A DNA stretch of 49,072 nt from NCBI GenBank assembly GCA_018382295.1, contig JAGZQF010000025.1, positions 1-49,072 of the forward strand, given 5' to 3'. The stretch is from Collinsella sp. (GTDB lineage: Bacteria > Actinomycetota > Coriobacteriia > Coriobacteriales > Coriobacteriaceae). Positions 33,160 through 40,983 of this stretch are shown here, piece after piece. The position numbers and the translations under genes are program-made. Below the pieces are notes generated by a model. That model did no database searches and was not told the DNA's origin. It saw nothing but the letters and a program-made list of their open reading frames with translations. Position 1 is the stretch's first letter; each line of letters opens with the position of its first letter.

Positions 33160-34009
33160 GTTTGAGTTCAAGAAGGGCAAGATGGTTCCGTATCCGTCTG
33201 GCGCCATCGTTCCCGACCGCGACCTGGGCGAGCGCCCAGCACTCGAGTGCATCCACCTGGGCATTGAATTTGGCGGCCTTAAGGCAGTGGACGACTTTAG
33301 CCTGACTATCGGCAAGACCGAGATCGCCGGTCTGATTGGCCCCAACGGTGCCGGTAAGACCACGGTCTTCAACCTGCTCACCAAGGTGTATCAGCCCACG
33401 CACGGCACCATCCTGCTCGACGGCGAGGACACCTCGGGCAAGTCGGTCTACCAGGTCAACCGCATGGGCATTGCCCGTACGTTCCAGAACATCCGCCTGT
33501 TCAACACCATGACGGTGGAGGATAACGTTAAGGTCGGCCTGCATAACCAGGAGCGCTACTCCGGCTTTGAGGGCGTGCTGCGCCTGCCGACGTATTGGAA
33601 GCACGAGAAGACCGCCCACGAGCGCGCCATGGAGCTGCTGTCCATCTTTGATATGGAGCACCTGGCAAATGAACAGGCCGGATCGCTGCCTTACGGTGCT
33701 CAGCGTCGTCTGGAGATCGTCCGCGCACTTGCCACCAACCCCAAACTGCTGCTGCTCGACGAGCCTGCCGCCGGCATGAACCCGTCCGAGACTGCGGAGC
33801 TCATGGAGAACATCGTCAAGATTCGCGACACCTTTGGCATTGCCATCATGCTTATCGAGCACGATATGTCGCTCGTTATGAACATCTGCGAGGGCATCTG
33901 CGTGCTCAACTTTGGTAAGGTCATCGCCAAGGGCACGGCCGAGGAGATCCAGAACAACGACGCTGTTATCGAGGCATATCTGGGCAAGCAGGATAAGGGG
34001 GAGAACTAA
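33149..34009 (+). CDS. livG: Branched-chain amino acid ABC ATPase LivG
   Basis: The 286-residue ATPase has Walker A GPNGAGKTT, the family-specific degenerate signature LPYGAQRRLEIVRAL in place of LSGGQ, and Walker B LLLLDEPAAGMNPSE, and ends in the usual VIEAYLG. A basic/proline extension of about 30 residues precedes the domain. ATG 33149 lies 8 bases after AAGGAGGT and overlaps livM by 11 bases. Confidence 0.9.
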   Translation: MPSKFEFKKGKMVPYPSGAIVPDRDLGERPALECIHLGIEFGGLKAVDDFSLTIGKTEIAGLIGPNGAGKTTVFNLLTKVYQPTHGTILLDGEDTSGKSVYQVNRMGIARTFQNIRLFNTMTVEDNVKVGLHNQERYSGFEGVLRLPTYWKHEKTAHERAMELLSIFDMEHLANEQAGSLPYGAQRRLEIVRALATNPKLLLLDEPAAGMNPSETAELMENIVKIRDTFGIAIMLIEHDMSLVMNICEGICVLNFGKVIAKGTAEEIQNNDAVIEAYLGKQDKGEN

Positions 34010-34723
34010 ATGGCAGAGCCGATGCTTTCCGTCTACAACATCAACGTCTGGTACGGCGCTATCCACGCCATCAAGGACATCTCCTTTAACGTCAACGAGG
34101 GCGAGATCGTGGCTCTGATCGGTGCCAACGGCGCCGGCAAGTCCACGACGCTTAAGACCGTCTCGGGCCTGCTGCGTTCTAAGACCGGCTCCATCAAGTT
34201 TATGGGCGAAGACATTACCCATACGCCGGCTGACAAGCTGGTGGGCAAGGGCCTGGCTCAGGTCCCCGAGGGCCGTCGCGCCTTTTTGCAGATGACGGTC
34301 GAGGAGAACCTGGAGATGGGCGCCTACACGCAGCCCAAGTCCACGGTTGCTCCGGGCCTGGAGCGCGTCTACGAGCAGTTCCCGCGCCTTAAGGAGCGCC
34401 GTCGCCAGGTCGCCGGCACCCTTTCGGGCGGCGAGCAGCAGATGCTCGTCATGGGCCGCGCCCTTATGAGTAACCCCAAGCTGCTCATGCTCGATGAGCC
34501 CTCCATGGGTCTGGCGCCGATTCTGATTGAGCAGATCTTCCAGATTGTCGAGGACCTGCACAAGGCCGGCACCACGGTGCTCCTGGTCGAGCAGAACGCG
34601 CAGATGGCGCTCTCGATCGCCACGCGCGGCTACGTGCTCGAGACCGGCAAGATTACCATGACCGGCACGGGCCAAGAGCTGCTGCACGACGACAACGTCC
34701 GCAAAGCCTACCTCGGAGGCTAA
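34010..34723 (+). CDS. livF: Branched-chain amino acid ABC ATPase LivF
   Basis: The 237-residue ATPase has Walker A GANGAGKST, signature LSGGEQQMLVMGRAL and Walker B LLMLDEPSMGLAP, ending in VRKAYLGG. It works as a heterodimer with LivG. ATG 34010 abuts the livG stop, with AAGGGGGAG upstream. It is last in the operon; a perfect terminator follows at 10 bases. Confidence 0.92.
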   Translation: MAEPMLSVYNINVWYGAIHAIKDISFNVNEGEIVALIGANGAGKSTTLKTVSGLLRSKTGSIKFMGEDITHTPADKLVGKGLAQVPEGRRAFLQMTVEENLEMGAYTQPKSTVAPGLERVYEQFPRLKERRRQVAGTLSGGEQQMLVMGRALMSNPKLLMLDEPSMGLAPILIEQIFQIVEDLHKAGTTVLLVEQNAQMALSIATRGYVLETGKITMTGTGQELLHDDNVRKAYLGG

Positions 34724-34733
34724 CCCACCTAAC

Positions 34734-34771
34734 AAAAGGGGCGCTGACTATCTCAGTCAGCGCCCCTTTTT
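34734..34771 (+). terminator. Intrinsic terminator of the liv operon
   Basis: AAAAGGGGCGCTGACT and AGTCAGCGCCCCTTTT pair perfectly over 16 bases around ATCTC and end in five T. Confidence 0.95.
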
Positions 34772-34840
34772 AAGTTGCGGTGAAATAGGGACTGAATACG
34801 GGCTCCAGAGGCCAAAAGAGTCCCTATTCCACCGCAACTT
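34772..34840. repeat. 69-base palindromic element
   Basis: The 22-base arms at 34772-34793 and 34819-34840 (starting AAGTTGCGGTG, ending CACCGCAACTT) pair with a single mismatch that is a G-U pair in RNA. A 25-base loop separates them. It directly follows the liv terminator and precedes the cutC leader. No open frame; probably a dispersed repeat. Confidence 0.8.
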
Positions 34841-34898
34841 CATGGGGATGTGTGACAATGCCCGTCGGAAAACATCTGCTGTCTTTGGGGGTCTATCT

Positions 34899-35576
34899 AT
34901 GCTGTACGAGTTTTGTGCCGAGAACTTTGAGCGGGTGCCGGCGGCTATCGATGCCGGTGCAAGGCGTATCGAGCTGTGCGACAACCTTGCCGTTGGTGGC
35001 ACCACGCCTTCGGCCGGCGTTATCAGCGCTACGACCAACTATGTCCACGAGCACGATGCACGGGCGATGTGCATGATTCGCCCGCGTGGCGGCGACTTTC
35101 ACTACGACCAGGACGAGCTGCGTATGATGGAGATGGACCTGGGCCTTGCCGTAAGCGCCGGCGTTGACGGCTTGGTCTTTGGCTGCTGCAAGCCCTGCGC
35201 TGGCGGATGGGCGCTCGACGAACTTACGCTTGGCGCCCTCGTGATGACTGCGGGCTGCGCGACCGAGGAATGTAAGCGTGAGCCCATCGACATCACCTTC
35301 CACATGGCATTTGACCAGCTCTCGCCCGAGGCTCAGCTCGATGCGATTGATACACTTGCCGACTGCGGCGTTACGCGCATCCTCACGCATGGCGGCGCTG
35401 CCGGTACGTCGATCGAGGATAATTTCGATCACCTGGCTCGTTTAATCGAGTATGCGGGTGATCGTTTGACCATCCTTCCCGGCGGCGGCATCACTACGGC
35501 AAATCGCGACGCGGTCGCGGCGGCGCTAGACGTCTCCGAGCTCCATGGCACCAAGATCGTGCCGCTGGAGGTATAA
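34899..35576 (+). CDS. cutC: CutC family protein
   Basis: This 225-residue TIM-barrel protein begins MLYEFCAENFE and has GARRIELCDNLAVGGTTPSAG, MIRPRGGDFHY and FHMAFDQ, then RILTHGGA and LPGGGIT. This is the CutC signature. CutC was named for copper tolerance, but its true activity is not settled. ATG 34899 follows GGGGG at 7 bases; the frame is open further upstream without a better site. The next gene begins 4 bases after its stop and uses its 3' end as ribosome site, so the two are co-expressed. Confidence 0.88.
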   Translation: MLYEFCAENFERVPAAIDAGARRIELCDNLAVGGTTPSAGVISATTNYVHEHDARAMCMIRPRGGDFHYDQDELRMMEMDLGLAVSAGVDGLVFGCCKPCAGGWALDELTLGALVMTAGCATEECKREPIDITFHMAFDQLSPEAQLDAIDTLADCGVTRILTHGGAAGTSIEDNFDHLARLIEYAGDRLTILPGGGITTANRDAVAAALDVSELHGTKIVPLEV

Positions 35577-35579
35577 CCC

Positions 35580-36380
35580 GTGGCGCTGGTATTCGATGTT
35601 CAGCAGGCGAGCGGCAAGCCCGACGACAACCGTCGCCCCGGTACCGCGTGTCCCTTTTGCAACACGGAGGGGCTCACCAACATCATCCAGCGCGACGGTG
35701 ACTGCATCTGGCTCGAGAATAAGTTCAAGACCCTGCGCGCCACCCGTCAAACCGTGCTGATCGAGTCGGCCGATCACGATGCCGACCTGGTGACCTATAA
35801 GCCGGATGAACTCCACCATGTGATGAGGTTTGCTCTGGATTGCTGGCAGCAGATGATCGATTCGCAGCAGTATCGAAGCGTGCTCATGTACAAGAACAAG
35901 GGTCCGCTTTCGGGCGGCAGCCTCGTCCATCCACACATGCAGATTGTGGGCTTGGAACAGGAGGACGGCTATGCGGCGCTGACCTCAGCCAACTTTGAAG
36001 GCATCGATGTTTGGCAGAGGGGAAGGGTTGCGGTCAACATCTCAACCGAACCGATTATGGGGTTCTTTGAGGTCAATGTTTCAGCCCCGCAGGGAATCGC
36101 CGCCAGCGATGGCGCGCGAGACCAAGCCGAGACGGACCTCTTCGCCGATGCGATTCAGGTAGCTCTGCGCTATATCCTGAACGAGCACCATGGTGGTCGC
36201 GCAGAGTCGTACAACTTGTTCTTCTACCACATGGACGGCCGGACCATTGCCAAGGCGCTTCCGCGCTGGGTGGTTTCACCCTACTTTGTCGGGTATCGGC
36301 TGGCTCAGGTCAATGCTGAGACCACGCTCGATGTCGATGCGGAGCGATTCCGCGCACATCTGGAGGCGCTCACATCGTAA
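35580..36380 (+). CDS. GalT-like HIT-superfamily protein (DUF4931-type)
   Basis: The protein has 266 residues. A CPFC pair (Cys24, Cys27) resembles the zinc site of galactose-1-phosphate uridylyltransferase, and HPHMQ (His117-x-His119-x-Gln121) is the catalytic HIT-type motif. Later parts have FFYHMDG and SPYFVGYRL. It probably transfers or hydrolyses nucleotidyl groups; the substrate is unknown and full GalT activity should not be assumed from length. GTG 35580 lies 8 bases after GGAGGT, inside the end of cutC. Confidence 0.75.
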   Translation: MALVFDVQQASGKPDDNRRPGTACPFCNTEGLTNIIQRDGDCIWLENKFKTLRATRQTVLIESADHDADLVTYKPDELHHVMRFALDCWQQMIDSQQYRSVLMYKNKGPLSGGSLVHPHMQIVGLEQEDGYAALTSANFEGIDVWQRGRVAVNISTEPIMGFFEVNVSAPQGIAASDGARDQAETDLFADAIQVALRYILNEHHGGRAESYNLFFYHMDGRTIAKALPRWVVSPYFVGYRLAQVNAETTLDVDAERFRAHLEALTS

Positions 36381-36407
36381 AGTGAGCGCCCGCACACTGC
36401 GGACGGT

Positions 36408-37406
36408 TTAGCGCGCCATTGCATCGCGGCCGGCCTCGACCCGCTTGCGCTGGGCGGCGCGCTCCTCGCCGGTCAGACGCTCAAAGAAGTGTCCGATAAG
36501 CGAGGCGAGCACCTGCTGAAACAACGTTCCACACATGACGGGAAACACAACTTCGCCCGGAAAGTATTGCGTGGCGATGACGGCGCCCGAAGAGATATTG
36601 CGCATGCCGCAGGTAAAGCACATGGTGGTCGTTTCGCTATATGGCAGATGCAGCGCGCGGGCGACCAGAATGCCGACGACAAAGCCGCTGATGGCGAAGA
36701 CCAAAATAAAGAGGGCGACTTCCAAGCGCACCGCGTTCATGTGCAGCACGTACTCGCTCATGGCGGTGGAGTTGGAGGCGATAACGCCCATCATCATGAA
36801 CTTGCAGGCGGGCGAGAGCGCGGGGGAGAGTTTCTCGTGCCCCCAGCCGCGCGTGAGCTCGTTGATCACGATGCCGAGCACAGCGGGGATGGCGATCATA
36901 AAGGCCATGTTCTGCATCATGCTCGGCACGTCGATCGAGACGGTGGCGCCCAGCAGGAGCTTGAGCGTAAGCGGAATCGTCACAGGGGAGATGACCGAGG
37001 ACGTCAGGATGATGGTGAGCGCGAGCGGGCCGTTGCCGCCGAACATGCTGATCCACATAAAAGCGGTGACTGCCACGGGCACACTGTATTCGAGCACGAT
37101 GCCGCAGACAAGGTTGGGGTTGGAACCAAAGAACAACGATCCCATGGCATAGGCCGCGATGGGAATAAGCGCCGCCGAGACCAACAACGCCAGAATCAGG
37201 TGCAGCGGACGGTGGAACACCTCGGCTACCTGGTGAAAGGTGTTGCTGAGCGCACCCTGAAACGTCATAAAGGCGAAGAGGGCGGGAACAATGGGCTTGA
37301 GAACGCCGATCTGTTGAGGAAAGAGCACGCCGAGCGCCACACAAATCGGAACGATGATCTGCATGTGCCCCGCGAGGAACTTCCCCAGTCCAGCCCATTG
37401 CTTCAT
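36408..37406 (-). CDS. Bile acid:sodium symporter (BASS) family transporter
   Basis: The protein has 332 residues and about nine membrane helices: FMTFQGALSNTFHQV in the first half, then VLEYSVPVAVTAFMWISMFGGNGPLALTII, and CFTCGMRNISSGAVIA, the crossover region that binds substrate and Na+ in BASS proteins. Bacterial members carry varied organic anions, including pantoate and keto acids, so bile acid transport is not implied. The start at 37406 has GGGAG about 12 bases upstream, somewhat far. It converges with the GalT-like gene and is divergent from recJ. Confidence 0.82.
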   Translation of the reverse strand: MKQWAGLGKFLAGHMQIIVPICVALGVLFPQQIGVLKPIVPALFAFMTFQGALSNTFHQVAEVFHRPLHLILALLVSAALIPIAAYAMGSLFFGSNPNLVCGIVLEYSVPVAVTAFMWISMFGGNGPLALTIILTSSVISPVTIPLTLKLLLGATVSIDVPSMMQNMAFMIAIPAVLGIVINELTRGWGHEKLSPALSPACKFMMMGVIASNSTAMSEYVLHMNAVRLEVALFILVFAISGFVVGILVARALHLPYSETTTMCFTCGMRNISSGAVIATQYFPGEVVFPVMCGTLFQQVLASLIGHFFERLTGEERAAQRKRVEAGRDAMAR

Positions 37407-37566
37407 ATGCCCCGCGACTCCCTTTATCCGCGAACTTGTTTGTATGGATATGCTAGACGCTCGTATGTGTCCGTGCGGCTGAAACGCTCGATTGTTTCGA
37501 GGGCATTACCGCCATCGTTTGCCGAAACCGCGGCGCACCGCGGCGTTTTGCGTCCGCGCTGCACGG

Positions 37567-37572
37567 TATAAT
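37567..37572 (+). promoter_or_regulatory. Consensus -10 box for the recJ-helicase operon
   Basis: A perfect TATAAT lies 57 bases before the uORF start at 37629. A good -35 is missing (GTTTTG at 37545-37550 is the best match). Confidence 0.5.
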
Positions 37573-37628
37573 AAATCCGTTCAACAGATCTGCCTGCCGA
37601 AGCGGGCATACACAGAGGACTCATCGCT

Positions 37629-37694
37629 ATGAACCGTGAGAGGTATCGCGGCGACCTGCCCCTATCGGGGGTGGGTGCCTATGTCATCGCTTAA
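37629..37694 (+). CDS. Possible 21-residue leader peptide before recJ
   Basis: ATG 37629 opens a 21-residue frame (MNRERYRGDLPLSGVGAYVIA) preceded by AGAGGA, ending at TAA 37692-37694. It overlaps the recJ ATG (37681) by 14 bases in another frame, so termination of the leader could restart ribosomes on recJ. It has no function visible in its own residues. Confidence 0.4.
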   Translation: MNRERYRGDLPLSGVGAYVIA

Positions 37695-40600
37695 GACGAC
37701 GCATCGCTGGGCGGTCGCTCAGCAAAATCCCGAGCTCGAAAAGGAACTTTCGGCTGGTCTGGGCATTCCTGGGCTGGTGGCGCGCATTATGGTCGCGCAC
37801 GGCATTGGCTCCATCAAAGAGGGCCAATTGTTTTTGACGCCTTCGCTCGATCGCGACTGGGCCGACCCACTCATTATCCCGGGCATGTCGGTCGTTGCCG
37901 ACCGCGTTGAGCGCGCTATTCGCAACCACGAGCACATTGCAGTCTTTGGCGATTTTGACGTTGACGGCATTACGTCGACCTGCCTGTTGACCGAGGCGCT
38001 GCGCACGTTTGGCGCCGATGTCACGCCGTTTATTCCGCATCGCTTTGATGAGGGCTACGGTCTTTCGCGCGCGGCACTCGACCGCGTTAACGAGCTCGCT
38101 CGCCCCCAGCTGATCGTGACCGTCGATAACGGCATTGCCGCCAAGGAAGAGGTTTCCTATCTGGAGAGCCTGGGGATCGATTTGGTGGTCACGGACCATC
38201 ACGAGCCCTCCGACCAGGTGCCGCAGGGTGTGCCCCTGACCGACCCCAAGCTCGAGGACGAGGGCCCCTCGCGCGAGCTTGCCGGTGCTGGTGTGGCGCT
38301 CAAGCTGGTGCAAGTCCTGGGTGAGCGCCTGGGCAAGCCGTCGTATTGGCGTTCGCTAATCGAGGTCGCGGCGCTGGGCACCGTGTCCGACATGATGCCG
38401 CTCACGCCCGAGAACCGCGCGCTGGTTGCCGAGGGCATCCAGCAGATGCGCGTAACCGCTCGCCCCGGCTATATCGCGCTTGCCGCGCTCGCCAAGGCGG
38501 ACCTTTCGAGCATTACGGCGGATGGCCTGTCATTCTCGCTCATTCCCCGCTTAAACGCTGCCGGTCGCATGGCTGATCCCAAGCTGGCGCTCGACCTGCT
38601 GCTTGCCCGCGATCCCATCGAAGCAAGCGCACTGGCGGCTGAGCTCGAGGAAATCAACCGCCAGCGCCGTGAGATCGAGGCGGAGCTCACGCGCGATGCC
38701 ATGGCAAAGGTCGAGGAGACCTATGACGGCGGACGCGCGATCGTCGTGGGCGGCGAAGGTTGGCACGAGGGCGTCAAGGGCATCGTGGCAAGCCGTCTGA
38801 CCAACCGCTACCACGTGCCGGCGCTGCTGTTCTCGATCGAGGACGGTATCGCGCGCGGCTCTGGTCGCTCGGTGGGCAAAGTTAACCTGTTTGACGCCAT
38901 CGAACGCTGTTCCGACCTGATGATTCGTCGCGGCGGACATGCCGGTGCGGTGGGTGTGACCATCGAGGCATCCAAGCTCGATGAGTTCCGCCGTCGCCTT
39001 TCCGTCGTGTTGTCCGAGCTTCCCGCCGAGGACTTTGAGGACACCGACGAGGTTGCCGCCACGGTCGACCTTTCCGAATTGAATATCGAGACCATCGAGC
39101 AGATTTCCCGCCTTGAGCCGTTTGGCCAGGGTAATAAGGTGCCGCTGCTGGCTGCCGAGGGCGTGACGATGTGTGATCGCGCCGTGGTGGGTAAGACCGG
39201 CGAGCACATGCGCTTTGTGGCGACCGATGGCGCCGCGAGTGTGCCGGCTATTATGTTCCGCGTGCCGCAAATCGATAAGCTCATCAACTGCGATAGCGCT
39301 GTCGACTTGGTGTTCGAGGCCGTTGCCGAGCATTGGCAGGGTCGTGTGAAGCCCAAGCTCATGGTCAAGGATGTTCTGGTCCGCGATACCACGCTGCCCA
39401 GCGTCGACGATCCGGCATGCGAGCTTCGTCGTGGCGTGCAGCCGGCGGATTCCGGCCTGCGCTTGGAGTCGCGCAAGCGCGAGACGCTCGCCCAGCTTTC
39501 CTATACCGAGCTCACGCGCTCGCTTATCCATAGCTTTATCGGCTCGAACCAGCCACATCGCGCGCAGGTCGAGGCGCTCGATGCCCTGGCCGATCACCAA
39601 AGTGTTCTGGCCGTTATGGGAACGGGGCGCGGCAAGTCGCTCATCTTCCATGTGCATGCCGCGCGTGAGGCGGTGCTTCGCGGACGTTCGAGCATCTTTG
39701 TCTATCCGCTGCGTGCGCTCGTTGCCGACCAGGCCTATCACCTCTCGTCGACGATGGCAGCGCTCGGTATTGGTGTTGGCGTGCTGACCGGCGAGACCGT
39801 GGAGGCCGCACGCGATGATGTGTTCGCCGGCCTAGCTTCGGGCCGCACCGGTATCGTGCTCACGACGCCCGAGTTCCTATCTATCCACCGTGACCGCTTC
39901 GCACGTTCGGGCCGCATCGGCTTTGTCGTTATCGACGAGGCGCACCACGCCGGCCTTGCCAAGGGCGGCGACCGCAGCGCCTATCTCGACATGCCCGATA
40001 TCCTCAAAGCCCTGGGCGACCCGGTCGTTATGGCTGCGACGGCCACCGCGACGGCTCCGGTCGTGGCCGAGCTTGCCCGCATGCTGCCGATCACTCGCAC
40101 GGTGGTCGACGAGACGGTGCGCGAGAACCTGCGGCTCGAGGACGACCGTGATCTTGCAAGTCGCGAGAACCGTTTGGTGTCGATTGTGGCGACGGGGGAA
40201 AAGACCGTCATCTACGTCAATTCGCGCGACCAGTCCGTGGCGCTCGCCAAGACGTTGCGCAAGCGTGTGCCCGATTGCGCAACCCATATCGCGTTCTATA
40301 ACGCGGGGCTTGCGCGTTCCGATCGCCGTCGCGTGGAGGAAGCATTCCGAGACGGAAGCCTCAGCTGCATCGTCTCGACCTCCGCCTTTGGCGAGGGCGT
40401 CAACCTTCCCGATATTCGCCATGTCGTGCTCTATCACATGCCGTTTGGCGGCATTGAGTTTAACCAGATGAGCGGCCGTGCCGGTCGCGATGGCCAGCCC
40501 GCCGTGATCCATCTGCTCTATTCGTCGCGCGACGCCCACATTAACGAGCGCCTACTCGACTGCTATGCGCCCGAGCGCGACGAGCTCGTCACGCTCTATC

Positions 40601-40968
40601 GCGCGCTGCAGACCATGTGGCGCTCCAACCGCGGCAAAACCGGGGACGATTCCTTTAGCGCGAGCGATATCGACATCGCACAGATGTGCCTTGCCATCGA
40701 TGCTCGCACGCCGGTCGACGAGCGTTCGGTGGAAAGCGGCCTGGGAATCTTCGAAGAGCTTGGTTTTTGTCGAGTTTCGGGGTTTGACGACACCCGTCGC
40801 ATCGCGATGGCCGAAAACCCCGGCCGCGTGCAATTGAGTAGGTCAATTCGCTATTTGGAGGGCTTGCGCTCGCGCATGGAGTTTTCGGCTTTCCGGAGCT
40901 GGGCGCTCGATTCGTGCGCTTCTGATATGCTAGCCAAAGTTAACCGCCCGATCGTACCGCGGGCCTAG
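37681..40968 (+). CDS. recJ: RecJ exonuclease fused to a RecQ-like helicase
   Basis: The protein has 1095 residues. Residues ~1-590 are RecJ: FGDFDVDGITST, TDHHEP with DHH at 172-174, the DHHA1 region (RGGHAGAVGVTIE) and an OB-type domain near 500-590. Residues ~620-1000 are a superfamily 2 helicase: Walker A GTGRGKS (647-653), DEAH (752-755), ATATATAP, and SGRAGRDG near the end, as in RecQ. RecJ and RecQ cooperate in 5' end resection in many bacteria; here one chain holds both. ATG 37681 follows GGGGGTGGG at 4 bases. relA starts 15 bases after the stop, so they may be co-transcribed. Confidence 0.9.
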   Translation: MSSLKTTHRWAVAQQNPELEKELSAGLGIPGLVARIMVAHGIGSIKEGQLFLTPSLDRDWADPLIIPGMSVVADRVERAIRNHEHIAVFGDFDVDGITSTCLLTEALRTFGADVTPFIPHRFDEGYGLSRAALDRVNELARPQLIVTVDNGIAAKEEVSYLESLGIDLVVTDHHEPSDQVPQGVPLTDPKLEDEGPSRELAGAGVALKLVQVLGERLGKPSYWRSLIEVAALGTVSDMMPLTPENRALVAEGIQQMRVTARPGYIALAALAKADLSSITADGLSFSLIPRLNAAGRMADPKLALDLLLARDPIEASALAAELEEINRQRREIEAELTRDAMAKVEETYDGGRAIVVGGEGWHEGVKGIVASRLTNRYHVPALLFSIEDGIARGSGRSVGKVNLFDAIERCSDLMIRRGGHAGAVGVTIEASKLDEFRRRLSVVLSELPAEDFEDTDEVAATVDLSELNIETIEQISRLEPFGQGNKVPLLAAEGVTMCDRAVVGKTGEHMRFVATDGAASVPAIMFRVPQIDKLINCDSAVDLVFEAVAEHWQGRVKPKLMVKDVLVRDTTLPSVDDPACELRRGVQPADSGLRLESRKRETLAQLSYTELTRSLIHSFIGSNQPHRAQVEALDALADHQSVLAVMGTGRGKSLIFHVHAAREAVLRGRSSIFVYPLRALVADQAYHLSSTMAALGIGVGVLTGETVEAARDDVFAGLASGRTGIVLTTPEFLSIHRDRFARSGRIGFVVIDEAHHAGLAKGGDRSAYLDMPDILKALGDPVVMAATATATAPVVAELARMLPITRTVVDETVRENLRLEDDRDLASRENRLVSIVATGEKTVIYVNSRDQSVALAKTLRKRVPDCATHIAFYNAGLARSDRRRVEEAFRDGSLSCIVSTSAFGEGVNLPDIRHVVLYHMPFGGIEFNQMSGRAGRDGQPAVIHLLYSSRDAHINERLLDCYAPERDELVTLYRALQTMWRSNRGKTGDDSFSASDIDIAQMCLAIDARTPVDERSVESGLGIFEELGFCRVSGFDDTRRIAMAENPGRVQLSRSIRYLEGLRSRMEFSAFRSWALDSCASDMLAKVNRPIVPRA

Positions 40969-40983
40969 GGGAAGGGGACCTCG

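Noticed and set aside
31165..33384. Very long open frame antisense to livHMG
   Set aside because: It is an Asp/His/Arg-rich frame without recognisable motifs, opposite three clear transporter genes.
33110..34735. Long open frame antisense to livG and livF
   Set aside because: It mirrors the two ATPase genes exactly and shows no domain of its own.
36408..37406. Bile acid uptake transporter
   Set aside because: The family name is historic; bacterial BASS members carry many anions, so a bile role is not supported by sequence alone.
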